Shown here piece after piece: positions 41,572-50,947 of a DNA stretch of 52,928 nt. Position 1 is the first letter of the stretch. Every line of letters begins with the position of its first letter. The notes beneath the pieces were generated by a model, which worked only from the letters and a program-made list of their open reading frames with translations, did not search any database and had not been told where the DNA came from. This DNA is from Pseudomonadota bacterium. Its GTDB lineage: Bacteria > Desulfobacterota > Desulfobulbia > Desulfobulbales > JAHJIY01. The stretch is taken from assembly GCA_018823175.1 (NCBI GenBank), contig JAHJIY010000095.1, forward strand, positions 1 through 52,928. Direction: 5' to 3'. The position numbers were made by a program, and so were the translations under genes.

Positions 41572-42918
41572 TTACAGATCGATGTTTCGGGAGGAGATTT
41601 TTTCCCAGAGGGTCTTGCGGCTGACCCCAAGAATTTCCGCCGCCTTCGATTTATTGCCGCCGGTAACTTGCAGTATTTTGCGGATATGGCTGTTTTCCGC
41701 CTCGGCGGCAACTTCGGCCAGGGTGGCCAGCGGGGTAGTTTCCGACTTCAGTTTTCGGATATGCTTGGGCAGATCATTTCTTTTGATCGTGCCGTCTTCG
41801 GCCAGGATCAGCATACGCTCAATAATATTTTGCAATTCCCGGACATTCCCGGGAAAGTCATACTTGACAAGATCCTGGATGGCTTCATCGCTGAAGGTAA
41901 CCCTGGTGCCAAGCTGGTCATTGAATTTCGTGGTTAAAGCCTTGATCAGTAGCGGAATATCTTCCCGGCGCTGCCTAAGAGGCGGCAGGGTTATCGGAAC
42001 CACATTAAGCCGGTAAAAGAGGTCTTGCCGGAAATTGCCGTTCTTGACCTCTTTGTTCAGTTCTTTATTGGTAGCGGTGATAACCCGGACATCAACCTTG
42101 ATAGTTTTAGTACCGCCGAGCCGTTCAAAAGTCTGTTCCTGCAGAACCCGAAGCAATTTGGTCTGGACTGCCAACGGCAGGTCACCAATCTCATCGAGAA
42201 ATATTGTCCCGGTGTCGGCAAGCTCAAAGCGACCGGGTTTACGGGCGGTGGCCCCGGTGAAAGCCCCCTTTTCATAGCCGAACAGCTCTGATTCGATGAG
42301 GCTTTCCGGCAGGGAGGCGCAATTGACCCTGATGATCGGCCGGTCTTTCCTTAAGCTCTGATAATGAATGGTTGAGGCGATCAATTCCTTGCCGGTCCCG
42401 GACTCGCCCTGCAGCAGAATGCTGGTGTCGGTGGGGCTAACCTTGTCAATCAGGCGAAAAATCTCCTGCATGGCCGGGCTTTCGCCGATAACATCAGGGA
42501 ATTGAAATCTCTTGTGGATCTCTTTTCTGAGGCGGCTGTTTTCATCTTTGATTTCACGCAGTTCAACTGCCCGTTGGACGAGGAGCAGCAACTCATCGAG
42601 ATTGAATGGTTTGGTGATGTAGTCGTAAGCACCGCGGCGCATTGCCGTAACGGCGTCTTCGATGCTGCCGTATGCGGTCATGACGATTACCGGGGTATCT
42701 TGGCAGGATGAAGACGCTTCTTGCAGTATTGTCATCCCGCCGACATCGGGGAGCCGAACATCGGTAATGATCACGGTGAAACTGCAATTATGCAGGGCGG
42801 CAATACCCTCTGCCCCTGTTTCCACTCCATGTACGGAATATCCTTCTGATGTTAACGCGTCTTTAAGGCTGATCCGGACTGTCTTTTCATCTTCAATGAT
42901 CAGAATACTGGGTTTCAT
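41572..42918 (-). CDS. NtrC-family sigma-54-dependent response regulator
   Basis: A 448-aa transcription activator. The receiver holds IIEDEKTVR and the phospho-acceptor Asp in VIITDVRLPDVGG. The AAA+ domain has GESGTGKE, the sigma-54 contact loop GAFTGA (in GYEKGAFTGATARKPGRF), Walker B GTIFLDEIGDLP and the FYRLNVVPITLPPLRQR segment. The Fis-type helix-turn-helix at the end is NKSKAAEILGVSRKTLWEKI. Its start overlaps the kinase gene by 26 bp, with GGAG seven bases upstream. It most likely activates the two sigma-54 promoters seen at 41.07 and 46.18 kb. Confidence 0.92.
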   Translation of the reverse strand: MKPSILIIEDEKTVRISLKDALTSEGYSVHGVETGAEGIAALHNCSFTVIITDVRLPDVGGMTILQEASSSCQDTPVIVMTAYGSIEDAVTAMRRGAYDYITKPFNLDELLLLVQRAVELREIKDENSRLRKEIHKRFQFPDVIGESPAMQEIFRLIDKVSPTDTSILLQGESGTGKELIASTIHYQSLRKDRPIIRVNCASLPESLIESELFGYEKGAFTGATARKPGRFELADTGTIFLDEIGDLPLAVQTKLLRVLQEQTFERLGGTKTIKVDVRVITATNKELNKEVKNGNFRQDLFYRLNVVPITLPPLRQRREDIPLLIKALTTKFNDQLGTRVTFSDEAIQDLVKYDFPGNVRELQNIIERMLILAEDGTIKRNDLPKHIRKLKSETTPLATLAEVAAEAENSHIRKILQVTGGNKSKAAEILGVSRKTLWEKISSRNIDL

Positions 42919-44389
42919 CTTTCTTCTCCAAATGCACAGGAAAGCATACTGTAAATGTCGTGCCGTGACCGATCCGGCTATCGACGCTGATATCGCCCTT
43001 GTTCTTCTGGATAAGTTCGTAGGTCATCCACAATCCCAGGCCCGTGCCCTCTGATGGTTTCTTGCTGGTATAATAAAGGTCGAAAATCTTATCGATTTCG
43101 GCAGCGTCAATCCCTGTTCCGGTATCTGAGATCGTAATCGCAGTTCCCGTCTCAATGACGATTGCGGAGACTTTCAGCTCTCCTCCAGCGGGCATGGCCT
43201 GGATTGCGTTTATCAATAAATTGACCAGAATCTGGTTCAAATCATGGGGGGGCACCGGCACGAAAAGGTTTCCCGGAACTTCGGCGTGATAGTTGATCTC
43301 GGATTTTTTTATCCGGTAATCGACAAAGCGCATGACCGAGGCAAGAATATCGGCAATATTGGCTCGCGACTCTTCGCCTCGCCTTTTGCCGGCACTCCAG
43401 AGCAATTGATCAATGGTCTGTTTGATACTGTCAACTCCTTCCTGCATCAGATCAAGATAGCTTCGGCGAAATTCCGCGTCTCCCCCCTGTCTTTTCAACA
43501 TGGCGATACAGTTTTGCAAGCCGCCGAGGGGGTTGTTGATCCGATGGGCGACACTGGACGACAAGATCCCTAAGGTGGCCAATTTTTCAGATTGAAGCAG
43601 TTTCTCGTGGGCTTGTTTCATGGCAAGGTTCGATTCACGGATACGGTCGATCATGCTGTTGAAACTTCGACCAAGCATTGCCAACTCGTTGTTACCAGAA
43701 ACCTCAACCCGGCATTCCGGCAGTTCACTGTCCATCTCCTGCATGGTCCTGGCCATGGTGGTGATCGGTGAAATAAATTTCCGGTTGAGTAGAACGATCA
43801 GGCCCAGACCGACAATGAGTGCGATGGCGAGAACGCCGGCAATCTGACCGAGCATCCGCCTACTTTCATGCTCGATCTCGGCCAGAGACACAGCAAAAAT
43901 CAGAGCGCCCCATCGTTTGGTGCCGATGGAGAGTGGGGCCGCAAATTCGAGGATCTGGTGCCCGTCTTCCTGGCTACCCGCCCGGTTGATTACTACCTCA
44001 TCGGTCCGGACAACTTCTCGGATAAAAGCATTGTCGAGAGTTTCACCATAGTGGCTGAAATCGTTATGGGAAATGATTCGGTTGTTCTCATCAAGTACCG
44101 CCACATAGAGAAAATCAAGATCCCTTCTGCCGTAAAGGTCACGCACATAATTATCGATCAGCCCGCCCTCTTCAACCAGGCCGAGTTTCTCGTATATTCT
44201 TTCGTTGATGATTAGGGCGGCAACGGTCCGGGCCAGGATTCTACCCTGCTTTTCAACTGATTCATGCAAAAGGTAGCTACTCCGGGAGGCGGCCAGATAA
44301 CCGAGGGTTCCGGTCAGCAGGATGATCCCCAAAAAGGTGATCACCATAAAATTCCGCTGGAGTGATTTGCCTGAGAAAAAATGAGTCAT
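42893..44389 (-). CDS. Membrane sensor histidine kinase of the three-component system
   Basis: A 498-aa inner-membrane kinase. Membrane helices lie at about 15-35 and 180-202, enclosing a periplasmic Cache-like domain (DLDFLYVAVLDENNRIISHN). Then come HAMP (FISPITTMARTMQEM), a HisKA domain and an HATPase with LLINAIQAMP, ISDTGTGID and GTGLGLWMTYELI. The phospho-acceptor box reads VAHRINNPLGGL: the residue after the His is Arg, where Glu or Asp is normal. The gene starts two bases before the binding-protein stop and overlaps the regulator gene, so the three are translated as a set. It probably reads the PhnD-like periplasmic protein. Confidence 0.9.
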   Translation of the reverse strand: MTHFFSGKSLQRNFMVITFLGIILLTGTLGYLAASRSSYLLHESVEKQGRILARTVAALIINERIYEKLGLVEEGGLIDNYVRDLYGRRDLDFLYVAVLDENNRIISHNDFSHYGETLDNAFIREVVRTDEVVINRAGSQEDGHQILEFAAPLSIGTKRWGALIFAVSLAEIEHESRRMLGQIAGVLAIALIVGLGLIVLLNRKFISPITTMARTMQEMDSELPECRVEVSGNNELAMLGRSFNSMIDRIRESNLAMKQAHEKLLQSEKLATLGILSSSVAHRINNPLGGLQNCIAMLKRQGGDAEFRRSYLDLMQEGVDSIKQTIDQLLWSAGKRRGEESRANIADILASVMRFVDYRIKKSEINYHAEVPGNLFVPVPPHDLNQILVNLLINAIQAMPAGGELKVSAIVIETGTAITISDTGTGIDAAEIDKIFDLYYTSKKPSEGTGLGLWMTYELIQKNKGDISVDSRIGHGTTFTVCFPVHLEKKDETQYSDH

Positions 44390-44391
44390 GA

Positions 44392-46113
44392 CTAGAAATG
44401 CACCTTGGGATGGCAGCCGATGCCGCAGGTGGTCGGCACATCGTTGATCATCTTGCGAACTCCACTGTAATCGGCGTCTGAGGCCGGGACAAAGCCGCCC
44501 TGCAGTTCCGGTTCCATGTTTTTGAGAATTTTACGTCCCTCAGGATCGGCCGCCATGGTTAACAAGGTCTCCTGCACCTTTCGGATAACGGCGTACGGCG
44601 CCATTGGTGAAACCACCACCGGCCCGGTGGGGATCGGATCGGATGAATCGATGATCTTCAGGCCGTAAGGCGCATATTTTTCTGCGACAGTCAGGCGAAC
44701 CGCGCCCGCGTCATATTCCCCACTCAACACTTTCTTAACCACCGTGTCGTGATAATTAAAATTTTCATATAAACTAAGTCTATCCAGATGAATATCTTCC
44801 CACGCCAGCATATACCTGGGAAACAAATTTCCTGAAGTTGACCAGAGTGAGGAGAAGGCAAATTTTCTGCCGACAAGTTGCGACACCCTGGTAATGTCAC
44901 TTTCCGGCCCCACCACAATGACGCTTTGATAAAATGGGGCGTCATCCTGGGTCACGCTTTTGGCAATGGGGACCGCTTCAAATCGGGCATGAGCATCAAG
45001 ATAAGTGAGGGGACCGAGCAGCGCCAGGTAGAATTCTCCGTTGCCCAAGGCGGCCACCAGATCCTGATAGGAACTTTTCAGGGCCAGTTCAAAACGGGCC
45101 CCGGTCTTCATCCCGAGATAATCAAGAAACGGCTGGTATTTCTCATAAGCGATCCTGGGGTTGTCCCAGGGGATCACGCCGAATTTAATCAACATTTTTT
45201 CAATAGTGCCACTTTCCTCCGTGGTGGTCGATCCGGCAAAGACTTTCTGCTCAATAAAACTTCTCATCTCCCGGATGGAATCGTAGTTGGAATCCGGGAC
45301 ACGTTCAAAGCGATCTATACGCATGGCCGTAAGAATCTTTCTCCCCTTTGAGTTTTCATGCATTCGGAGAAAGATCTCGCGAAGTTTCTCTTTCAGATAC
45401 AGCGGCAGGCCCGGCGCAACGACGACCGGTGGAATCCCGAATTGTGGCGATTGATGAATCACCTTCACGCCGGTGGCGTATGGTGAGCCGGAGGCAAGCA
45501 TATAAGCAAGGACAACCGAGTCCACTGCAGCGCCATCCGCCTTTTTCTTGGCAACCATTTCGACAGACTTATTGTGGCTATAACTGAAAAAATAACGATC
45601 GAAAAAGGTGTCCGGGGTCAGCCCTTTTTTGGCGAGCCAGTATGCAGGATAAAGTCTACCGCTGTTTGACTTCGGATCGACAAAGGCAAAGTTCTTGTTT
45701 TTAAGACCTTCAAAGGTAGTGATCTGACTATCCCGATGCACAATGATATCCGACTGGTAAAAGCGGTCATCGTTGATGACTGGGGCCACCAGAAGCTCAA
45801 CCCCAAATTTTTCCTTGTCAATGACATAGGGGGCTGAACAGATGAAGGCCACGTCAACGCTTTTGTCCTCAAGCATCCGGTCGATCTCGTCATAGGTGGT
45901 GCGATGCACCATTTCACCGGGCATTTCCAGTTGATCGGCCACGTAATCAACGATTTCATGATAGTAACGAACTGCACTGACCGGCGTCACCATGGAAGCG
46001 ACCCCGATCCTGATGTTTTTGTGGGGATTTATCTCTGCCGCGACCACTGAAAAGGTCAAAACAAAGAACAAAAACAGTATTGCTGCCATAATTGCATGAG
46101 CTTGTCTTGGCAT
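44392..46113 (-). CDS. Tandem PhnD-like periplasmic binding protein with C-terminal CGIGCH
   Basis: A 573-aa exported sensor protein. A signal peptide (about 8-26) is followed by two PhnD/phosphonate-binding-type domains: residues 34-260 (IRIGVASMVTPVSAVRYYHEIVDYV, VDVAFICSAPYVI) and about 290-520 (VIPWDNPRIAYEKYQPFLDYLG, FYLALLGPLTYLDAH). Domain 1 has a Cys (C92) at the conserved ligand-strand position; domain 2 does not. The protein ends in TTCGIGCHPKVHF, a C-x3-C-H cluster that could bind a thiophilic metalloid or haem. Single-domain PhnD-like proteins (AioX, ArrX) serve as periplasmic sensors for arsenic oxyanion systems. The start at 46113 has GGAGG upstream. Confidence 0.83.
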   Translation of the reverse strand: MPRQAHAIMAAILFLFFVLTFSVVAAEINPHKNIRIGVASMVTPVSAVRYYHEIVDYVADQLEMPGEMVHRTTYDEIDRMLEDKSVDVAFICSAPYVIDKEKFGVELLVAPVINDDRFYQSDIIVHRDSQITTFEGLKNKNFAFVDPKSNSGRLYPAYWLAKKGLTPDTFFDRYFFSYSHNKSVEMVAKKKADGAAVDSVVLAYMLASGSPYATGVKVIHQSPQFGIPPVVVAPGLPLYLKEKLREIFLRMHENSKGRKILTAMRIDRFERVPDSNYDSIREMRSFIEQKVFAGSTTTEESGTIEKMLIKFGVIPWDNPRIAYEKYQPFLDYLGMKTGARFELALKSSYQDLVAALGNGEFYLALLGPLTYLDAHARFEAVPIAKSVTQDDAPFYQSVIVVGPESDITRVSQLVGRKFAFSSLWSTSGNLFPRYMLAWEDIHLDRLSLYENFNYHDTVVKKVLSGEYDAGAVRLTVAEKYAPYGLKIIDSSDPIPTGPVVVSPMAPYAVIRKVQETLLTMAADPEGRKILKNMEPELQGGFVPASDADYSGVRKMINDVPTTCGIGCHPKVHF

Positions 46114-46175
46114 AAATCCTCCGCCAGGAAAATCAATGGATCTCTTCAACCGGCAATAAGCCGGTAGATATGATC

Positions 46176-46193
46176 CTTGCAAGAAACACACCA
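46176..46193 (-). promoter_or_regulatory. Sigma-54 (-24/-12) promoter of the regulatory operon
   Basis: On the minus strand TGGTGT-N5-TTGCA has GG (46192-46191) and GC (46180-46179) separated by exactly 10 bp. The -12 half is a perfect TTGCA. The start site would be near 46167, about 55 nt before the binding-protein gene. This would let the system activate its own synthesis. Confidence 0.65.
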
Positions 46194-46337
46194 TTTAAGG
46201 AGCGATAGCCACGGACTGAATCGGACAAGATTCCTTGCCCCGGAGATACCGCCGGATAATAGTGCGTTTCTGTTTTGGATTAAGATATTAAGTCAGTGCT
46301 GACACTACACAAACACAAGGGATTGCCGCAATAATTA

Positions 46338-46355
46338 TGTTACTTATTTGTAACA
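46338..46355. promoter_or_regulatory. Palindromic activator site TGTTAC-N6-GTAACA
   Basis: The same 6-6-6 inverted repeat, with the same spacer length, as the core of the site at 41109-41128. It lies about 155 bp upstream of the -24 element, within the usual range for an NtrC-type enhancer. A second small inverted repeat, GTCAG-TG-CTGAC, lies at about 46293-46304. Confidence 0.6.
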
Positions 46356-46408
46356 CTCAAGAAAGTTTGCATACCCTTCGGGTACTCTGTTCAGTACCCC
46401 CTTGAGGG

Positions 46409-46735
46409 GTATAAGACCCTTTACGGTTCTAAGCCTTTTATGGGGTGATTGGAACTACTCAGTAACATCTACTTTTTATAATTCTCTTTCTTCCAAAGAA
46501 AAGCTTTCATACCCTTCGGGTATAAGACCCTTTACGGTTCTAAGCCTTTTATGGGGTGATTGGAACTACTCAGTAACATCTACTTTTTATAATTCTCTTT
46601 CTTCCAAAGAAAAGCTTTCATACCCTTCGGGTATAAGACCCTTTACGGTTCGCAGCCTTTTATGGGGTAATTGTAACTGCTTAGCAACAACAACTTTTTA
46701 TATTTCTCTTTCTTGCAAAGGGTCTAAATTCTCTT
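46409..46735. repeat. 111-bp tandem repeat, two identical copies and one diverged copy
   Basis: Units begin with GTATAAGACCC at 46409, 46520 and 46631. The first two are identical over 111 bp; the third has changes and decays after about 100 bp. Each junction carries the perfect inverted repeat ATACCC-TTC-GGGTAT, and each unit another hairpin (CTTTCTT/AAAGAAAG). Because 111 is a multiple of three, an open frame with a 37-residue repeat runs through (46402-46749), but there is no ribosome-binding site and it is probably not translated. The region lies between the regulatory operon and the SNF2 gene. Confidence 0.95.
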
Positions 46736-46844
46736 GCCAACAGAGCTGAGTAGCGGTACCATTTAATGTTCCGCCTTGCCGATAAATTTCGCCTTCGGGT
46801 TGAGTTGTTTGCAGGGCACCAACTATTGGCAAACCGGGGAATCC

Positions 46845-49800
46845 ATGGCAAGTAAGGCGTCAGCTGTAAAAATCAAATCAAGCAGACAACAATTGCTGGA
46901 TTCACCCGTTGAGTTTTTCCCCTTGGCTCCCGAAATCCACTTTGCCTTGGCCAAGATGGGCTTTTCAACTGTCCGGGAATCATTTCGCGCGGCCCTGGCC
47001 GGTCGTCTGGCTTCCCGGAAAAAAGGCGGCAAGGACTTTGAGGACAAAATACTCGAAGCGGGATGCGCCATGCTTGGCCATCCCATAATCAGTCGCCAGC
47101 AGATCAAAGATTTCGCCCCCGGCTCCGACAAGCAAACAGTAGCTGATGCCCTGCTCCAACTCCACGGTCGCCCCTTTGATCTGTCCCCTGAATTCCTGAC
47201 CCGCTCGATCAGAGATATCCTCCTGCCCTCTTCCATGCATCAGACAGCAGACGGCTTGGAAATAAATACCATTTCAGAACTTCTGAATTGCTCCTTACAA
47301 AAAATACAAGGGATCGATGGCCCGGGCATGACCTGCCTGGGTTCCTTTTTGATCCATATTTTTGACTACATCTTCATCGTCAATGAACAGCAACAGTCGA
47401 TAAAATCTTTAGAAATAAATCTGCCGCCCGAACCGCCCACTGTTCACTCCACCCGCCTTCTAGCCCCATGGTTTACCGATGAAAAAATCACCGAAGGCCA
47501 TGACCTCATAAAAAACAGAATACTGATAGATATCATCTGCTTTCGGCATGGCGTCGGGGGACTTTTCCTTTATAACAACAAGTACCGCCGGGCCTTCCTG
47601 CTCTTCGAGGAAGCACCCCAGATTCGACAAGGCTTCCGGATCAGTCACTCAATTTGTGAGATATGCCGCACCCCACCCGGAAAACATGAACTTTGCGAAC
47701 ATCTTGCCGCCCTGACCATTTCCATCCTGGATCCTGAAAAAAATGCGCAGCCGAGTCAAAAACCATTCCCCCTTTTCTTCAGGGAATCACCCTGGAACCT
47801 GGCCGGGCAGATCCTGTTCGATCTCTACGGTCAGGCAAATCATGAATCGATCGTGGCTCGTCGGGACGGGGAAGAATGGATGCTCTCCATGCCAAACGAG
47901 ACAGGCCGTCCGTGGATAACCTGTTGGCTGGACCATGATGCCATCCGGCAGGCAGCCGCAATCTTTGGAGATAAATTCCAATGGCTCGACCTGCCGCCGG
48001 TCGACGAAGACGAGTCAAAAGAACTGATCTCTCTTTTCTGTCGCCTGACCAATATGGCTCGCACCACCACCGAAGCGGAGTTAAATAGCCTGCACAAAAG
48101 GACCCTGGGTCAGGAAAGAGATGAAAGTGTCTGGATGTGGCTGACCAGCCGGATGTGCCTTGAGATCCCTCTCGCCATGCTGCAAATCACCCGACCAGCC
48201 GATGAGCCGCTATTTATCCTGTCGGCCAAAGATCACAAATCAGACCGCAACATCTTCGCCCTGACCCTGCCGCGGACCAAGGTCGCTGACCTGATCGACG
48301 GCCTGGCGATCACCGAACACGGCGAAAATCTGCTGGCCCCGGCCCATGCTTTTTTTAAGGTTTCCCTAATCGGCAATGCCGATATCACCGTAACGCCATT
48401 CCTGCGACTACCGGACGGCCGGGAAATTGAGCGGGACACCCTGGAAGAAAATCGCTATGGTCGCTATTATTACCTGGAAGGAGAAGGTTTTCTGCCAGTA
48501 AGGGAACAGCATAGCAAACACTCCTTTTGCGAAGACCGGCCAGCCGCCTTTACGATAAAGGCAAGAAAACTTACCGAATTTATTGAGAAAAATTACACCG
48601 CGATCCAGGCCCCGGAAAACATTGTGCCGGAATCTCTGCGCCAGTTCAAACTGCAGGACGTACCAGATAATCTGGAGCTTGATTCGTTCAGTATGGACGA
48701 TGACTGGTGCTACCTCTCAGGCCACTACGGACTAGGCAACGACAATATCTCCCTGGCCGAACTTCTGGCCGCCCGAAAAAATAATCTCAAATTTTTGCCC
48801 GGCGGCGACAAATGGCTACAGCTTACCGGCAGCCCCCTGGAATGGCTGCACTCTCTCGACGAGGATCGCCTCTGGCACGATGAGCAGGGAAAAGTCTGCG
48901 GTTTAAAGGTTTCCCGCCGGGAAATGTTACTGATTTCAGGGCTGATTCCTGAAATAAATATGCATAAAGCCGGTAAGGGGGGAACCCACCTGCGGCAACT
49001 CCTGGATAGCGACCGCTGGCAGGAAAGCCCGAATATTTTAGCAATTCCGGAACACCTGCGGGACTACCAGCGAAACGGCGTCTCCTGGCTGATGCAGATA
49101 TACCAGAACCGATTGGCCGGTATTCTGGCCGATGACATGGGCCTGGGCAAAACCCATCAGGCCCTTGCCCTGTTGCGCACTATAAATAATCAATCCGCGA
49201 TCAAACGAAAATTTTTGGTCGTCTGTCCCGCTACGGTGGTGCCCCATTGGGCTGAAAAAATCGATAAATTTTTCCCCGAAGTGGAATACTTCATCTACCA
49301 TGGCAGCAGACGCAAGCTGAAAAAAGAGGACGACTTCTCCCTGATGATCACCACCTATGGGATTATCAGGCGGGACACCGAATTATTGACCGAGATCGAC
49401 TTCGAGGTAATCATCCTTGATGAAGTACAGCAGGTCAAAAATAAAAAGACCGGGGTATACAGCGCCGCAGCCCGGTTGAACGGCAAGGTGATTATCGGCC
49501 TGACCGGCACCCCGCTGGAAAACTCGGTCTACGACCTGAAGTCTATTTTCGATATCTGCCTGCCGGGCTTTCTCGGCAGCGATCAAGCTTTCCGGCGACG
49601 CTACGCAAATCCGATCGAAGAATTCGGGAACAAGGACAAAAAAGATGCTCTGGCCCGGCTTATTCATCCGTTCCTCCTGCGCCGGACACGATCACAAGTC
49701 TTGAAAGAACTGCCTGATATCATAGAAGACATCAGGACCTGCCGACTCAGTGACGACCAGATCAAACTCTACCGGGAAGTCCTTGCCAACCAGGGCAAAC

Positions 49801-50468
49801 CCCTGATTGACGGCCTGCAGGATGATGCACAGAACAACGCCCTGCCGTACATGAAGCTGCTGGCCGCGATAAATTACCTGAAACAAATCTGTGATCATCC
49901 TTGCCTGGTCCAGGACAGCACCGACCCATATAAATATGAAAGTGGTAAATGGGACCTGTTTGTGGAATTACTTGATGAGTGCATGGACAGTTCGATGAAG
50001 GTTGTTATCTTCAGCCACTACACCAAAATGCTGGACATTATCGAGACCCATCTGCGGGAGAAGTCCATTTCATTCTGCGGTCTGCGCGGCGACATGCCAC
50101 TTGCGACCCGCCAGAACATGATCCAAAAATTTAACAATGACGAATCATGCCGGGTATTTTCAGCCAGCCTGCTGGCAGGCGGCATCGGCATTGACCTGAC
50201 CGCGGCCCACGCCGTGATTCACTATGACCGCTGGTGGAACGCGGCCCGGGAAGACCAGGCCACGGCCCGAGTTCATCGGATGGGCCAGAAAAATGTCGTC
50301 CAGGTCTTCAAACTGATCACCATCGGCACCCTGGAAGAAAAAATAAACCACATGATCATCAAGAAACGTGACCTGGCCAGCCACCTGGTGCGGGTCGATG
50401 ACGATACCATCATTAAACGACTGAGTCGGGATGAACTGCTGGAACTACTCTCCCCTCTTGAGGGGTAA
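46845..50468 (+). CDS. SNF2-family helicase with SWIM-like zinc finger
   Basis: A 1207-aa RapA/HelZ-type DNA translocase. Around residue 270 is a SWIM-like motif (CEIC ... CEH). The SNF2 N-terminal domain has Walker A DDMGLGKTHQAL (about 765), Walker B ILDEVQ, and GLTGTPLENSVYDL; the C-terminal domain has VIFSHYTKMLDIIE, GGIGIDLTAAHAVIHYDRWWNAA and ARVHRMGQKNVVQVFKLI. Such proteins remodel protein-DNA complexes or recycle RNA polymerase. ATG at 46845 with GGGGA is preferred over the codon at 46776. The SWIM pattern is C-x2-C ... C-x-H rather than the usual C-x-C. No methylase or nuclease gene is adjacent, so a defence role is not indicated. Confidence 0.9.
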   Translation: MASKASAVKIKSSRQQLLDSPVEFFPLAPEIHFALAKMGFSTVRESFRAALAGRLASRKKGGKDFEDKILEAGCAMLGHPIISRQQIKDFAPGSDKQTVADALLQLHGRPFDLSPEFLTRSIRDILLPSSMHQTADGLEINTISELLNCSLQKIQGIDGPGMTCLGSFLIHIFDYIFIVNEQQQSIKSLEINLPPEPPTVHSTRLLAPWFTDEKITEGHDLIKNRILIDIICFRHGVGGLFLYNNKYRRAFLLFEEAPQIRQGFRISHSICEICRTPPGKHELCEHLAALTISILDPEKNAQPSQKPFPLFFRESPWNLAGQILFDLYGQANHESIVARRDGEEWMLSMPNETGRPWITCWLDHDAIRQAAAIFGDKFQWLDLPPVDEDESKELISLFCRLTNMARTTTEAELNSLHKRTLGQERDESVWMWLTSRMCLEIPLAMLQITRPADEPLFILSAKDHKSDRNIFALTLPRTKVADLIDGLAITEHGENLLAPAHAFFKVSLIGNADITVTPFLRLPDGREIERDTLEENRYGRYYYLEGEGFLPVREQHSKHSFCEDRPAAFTIKARKLTEFIEKNYTAIQAPENIVPESLRQFKLQDVPDNLELDSFSMDDDWCYLSGHYGLGNDNISLAELLAARKNNLKFLPGGDKWLQLTGSPLEWLHSLDEDRLWHDEQGKVCGLKVSRREMLLISGLIPEINMHKAGKGGTHLRQLLDSDRWQESPNILAIPEHLRDYQRNGVSWLMQIYQNRLAGILADDMGLGKTHQALALLRTINNQSAIKRKFLVVCPATVVPHWAEKIDKFFPEVEYFIYHGSRRKLKKEDDFSLMITTYGIIRRDTELLTEIDFEVIILDEVQQVKNKKTGVYSAAARLNGKVIIGLTGTPLENSVYDLKSIFDICLPGFLGSDQAFRRRYANPIEEFGNKDKKDALARLIHPFLLRRTRSQVLKELPDIIEDIRTCRLSDDQIKLYREVLANQGKPLIDGLQDDAQNNALPYMKLLAAINYLKQICDHPCLVQDSTDPYKYESGKWDLFVELLDECMDSSMKVVIFSHYTKMLDIIETHLREKSISFCGLRGDMPLATRQNMIQKFNNDESCRVFSASLLAGGIGIDLTAAHAVIHYDRWWNAAREDQATARVHRMGQKNVVQVFKLITIGTLEEKINHMIIKKRDLASHLVRVDDDTIIKRLSRDELLELLSPLEG

Positions 50469-50680
50469 AATATCAGGTTAAAAAACCTTTGCCCCCGCCA
50501 CTTTTTTTCTTGGTAAATAGACCGACTCTCCCATATAATTATCACAGGTAGCCGCTTCGGGAAAATCCGGATTGTCTCTCGGTCTGAGACATGATTCCGC
50601 TGAGAGTAAAAATTCCCTCGAGGTCAGACGCCGAGGCGACACTGAACATTATCCAGCCTTGCTGAGAGGAGGAAGAATTG

Positions 50681-50947
50681 ATGAACAAAGTTCTTTATAT
50701 CGGCAATCTGCCTTTCAGTTCATCAGAAGATGAGATCAGAGGTATCCTGGAAATTCATGGCACCGTCCACTCGATCAAACTTATCAATGACCGGCAGACC
50801 GGCAAACCACGCGGGTTCGGCTTTATCGAAATGGACGACCTGGGCGCCATCTCTGCAATCAATGCCTTGAATAATCAAGAGTTCGGCGGCCGTAATCTCC
50901 GGGTCAATGAGGCGCGTGAAAAAATAAAACCCCGCAAAACAAAATAA
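50681..50947 (+). CDS. RRM-domain RNA-binding protein
   Basis: An 88-aa protein that is one RNA recognition motif. RNP2 is LYIGNLPF and RNP1 is RGFGFIEM, with the expected aromatic residues; a short basic tail (EKIKPRKTK) follows. Bacterial RRM proteins of this type bind RNA and are often cold- or stress-regulated. ATG at 50681 is chosen; it has AGGAGG eight bases upstream (50667-50672), and the TTG immediately before it is less likely. The 200-bp leader has no obvious second gene. Confidence 0.93.
   Translation: MNKVLYIGNLPFSSSEDEIRGILEIHGTVHSIKLINDRQTGKPRGFGFIEMDDLGAISAINALNNQEFGGRNLRVNEAREKIKPRKTK

Noticed and set aside
46409..46735. CRISPR array
   Set aside because: The units are contiguous 111-bp direct repeats without short repeats separated by variable spacers, and no cas gene is near.
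46402..46749. 115-codon frame with a 37-residue repeat
   Set aside because: It is a by-product of a 111-bp tandem repeat whose length is divisible by three; there is no ribosome-binding site and the region is rich in palindromes.
46845..50468. SNF2 helicase as part of a DISARM-like or other defence island
   Set aside because: No methylase, phospholipase D, nuclease or other defence gene is adjacent.
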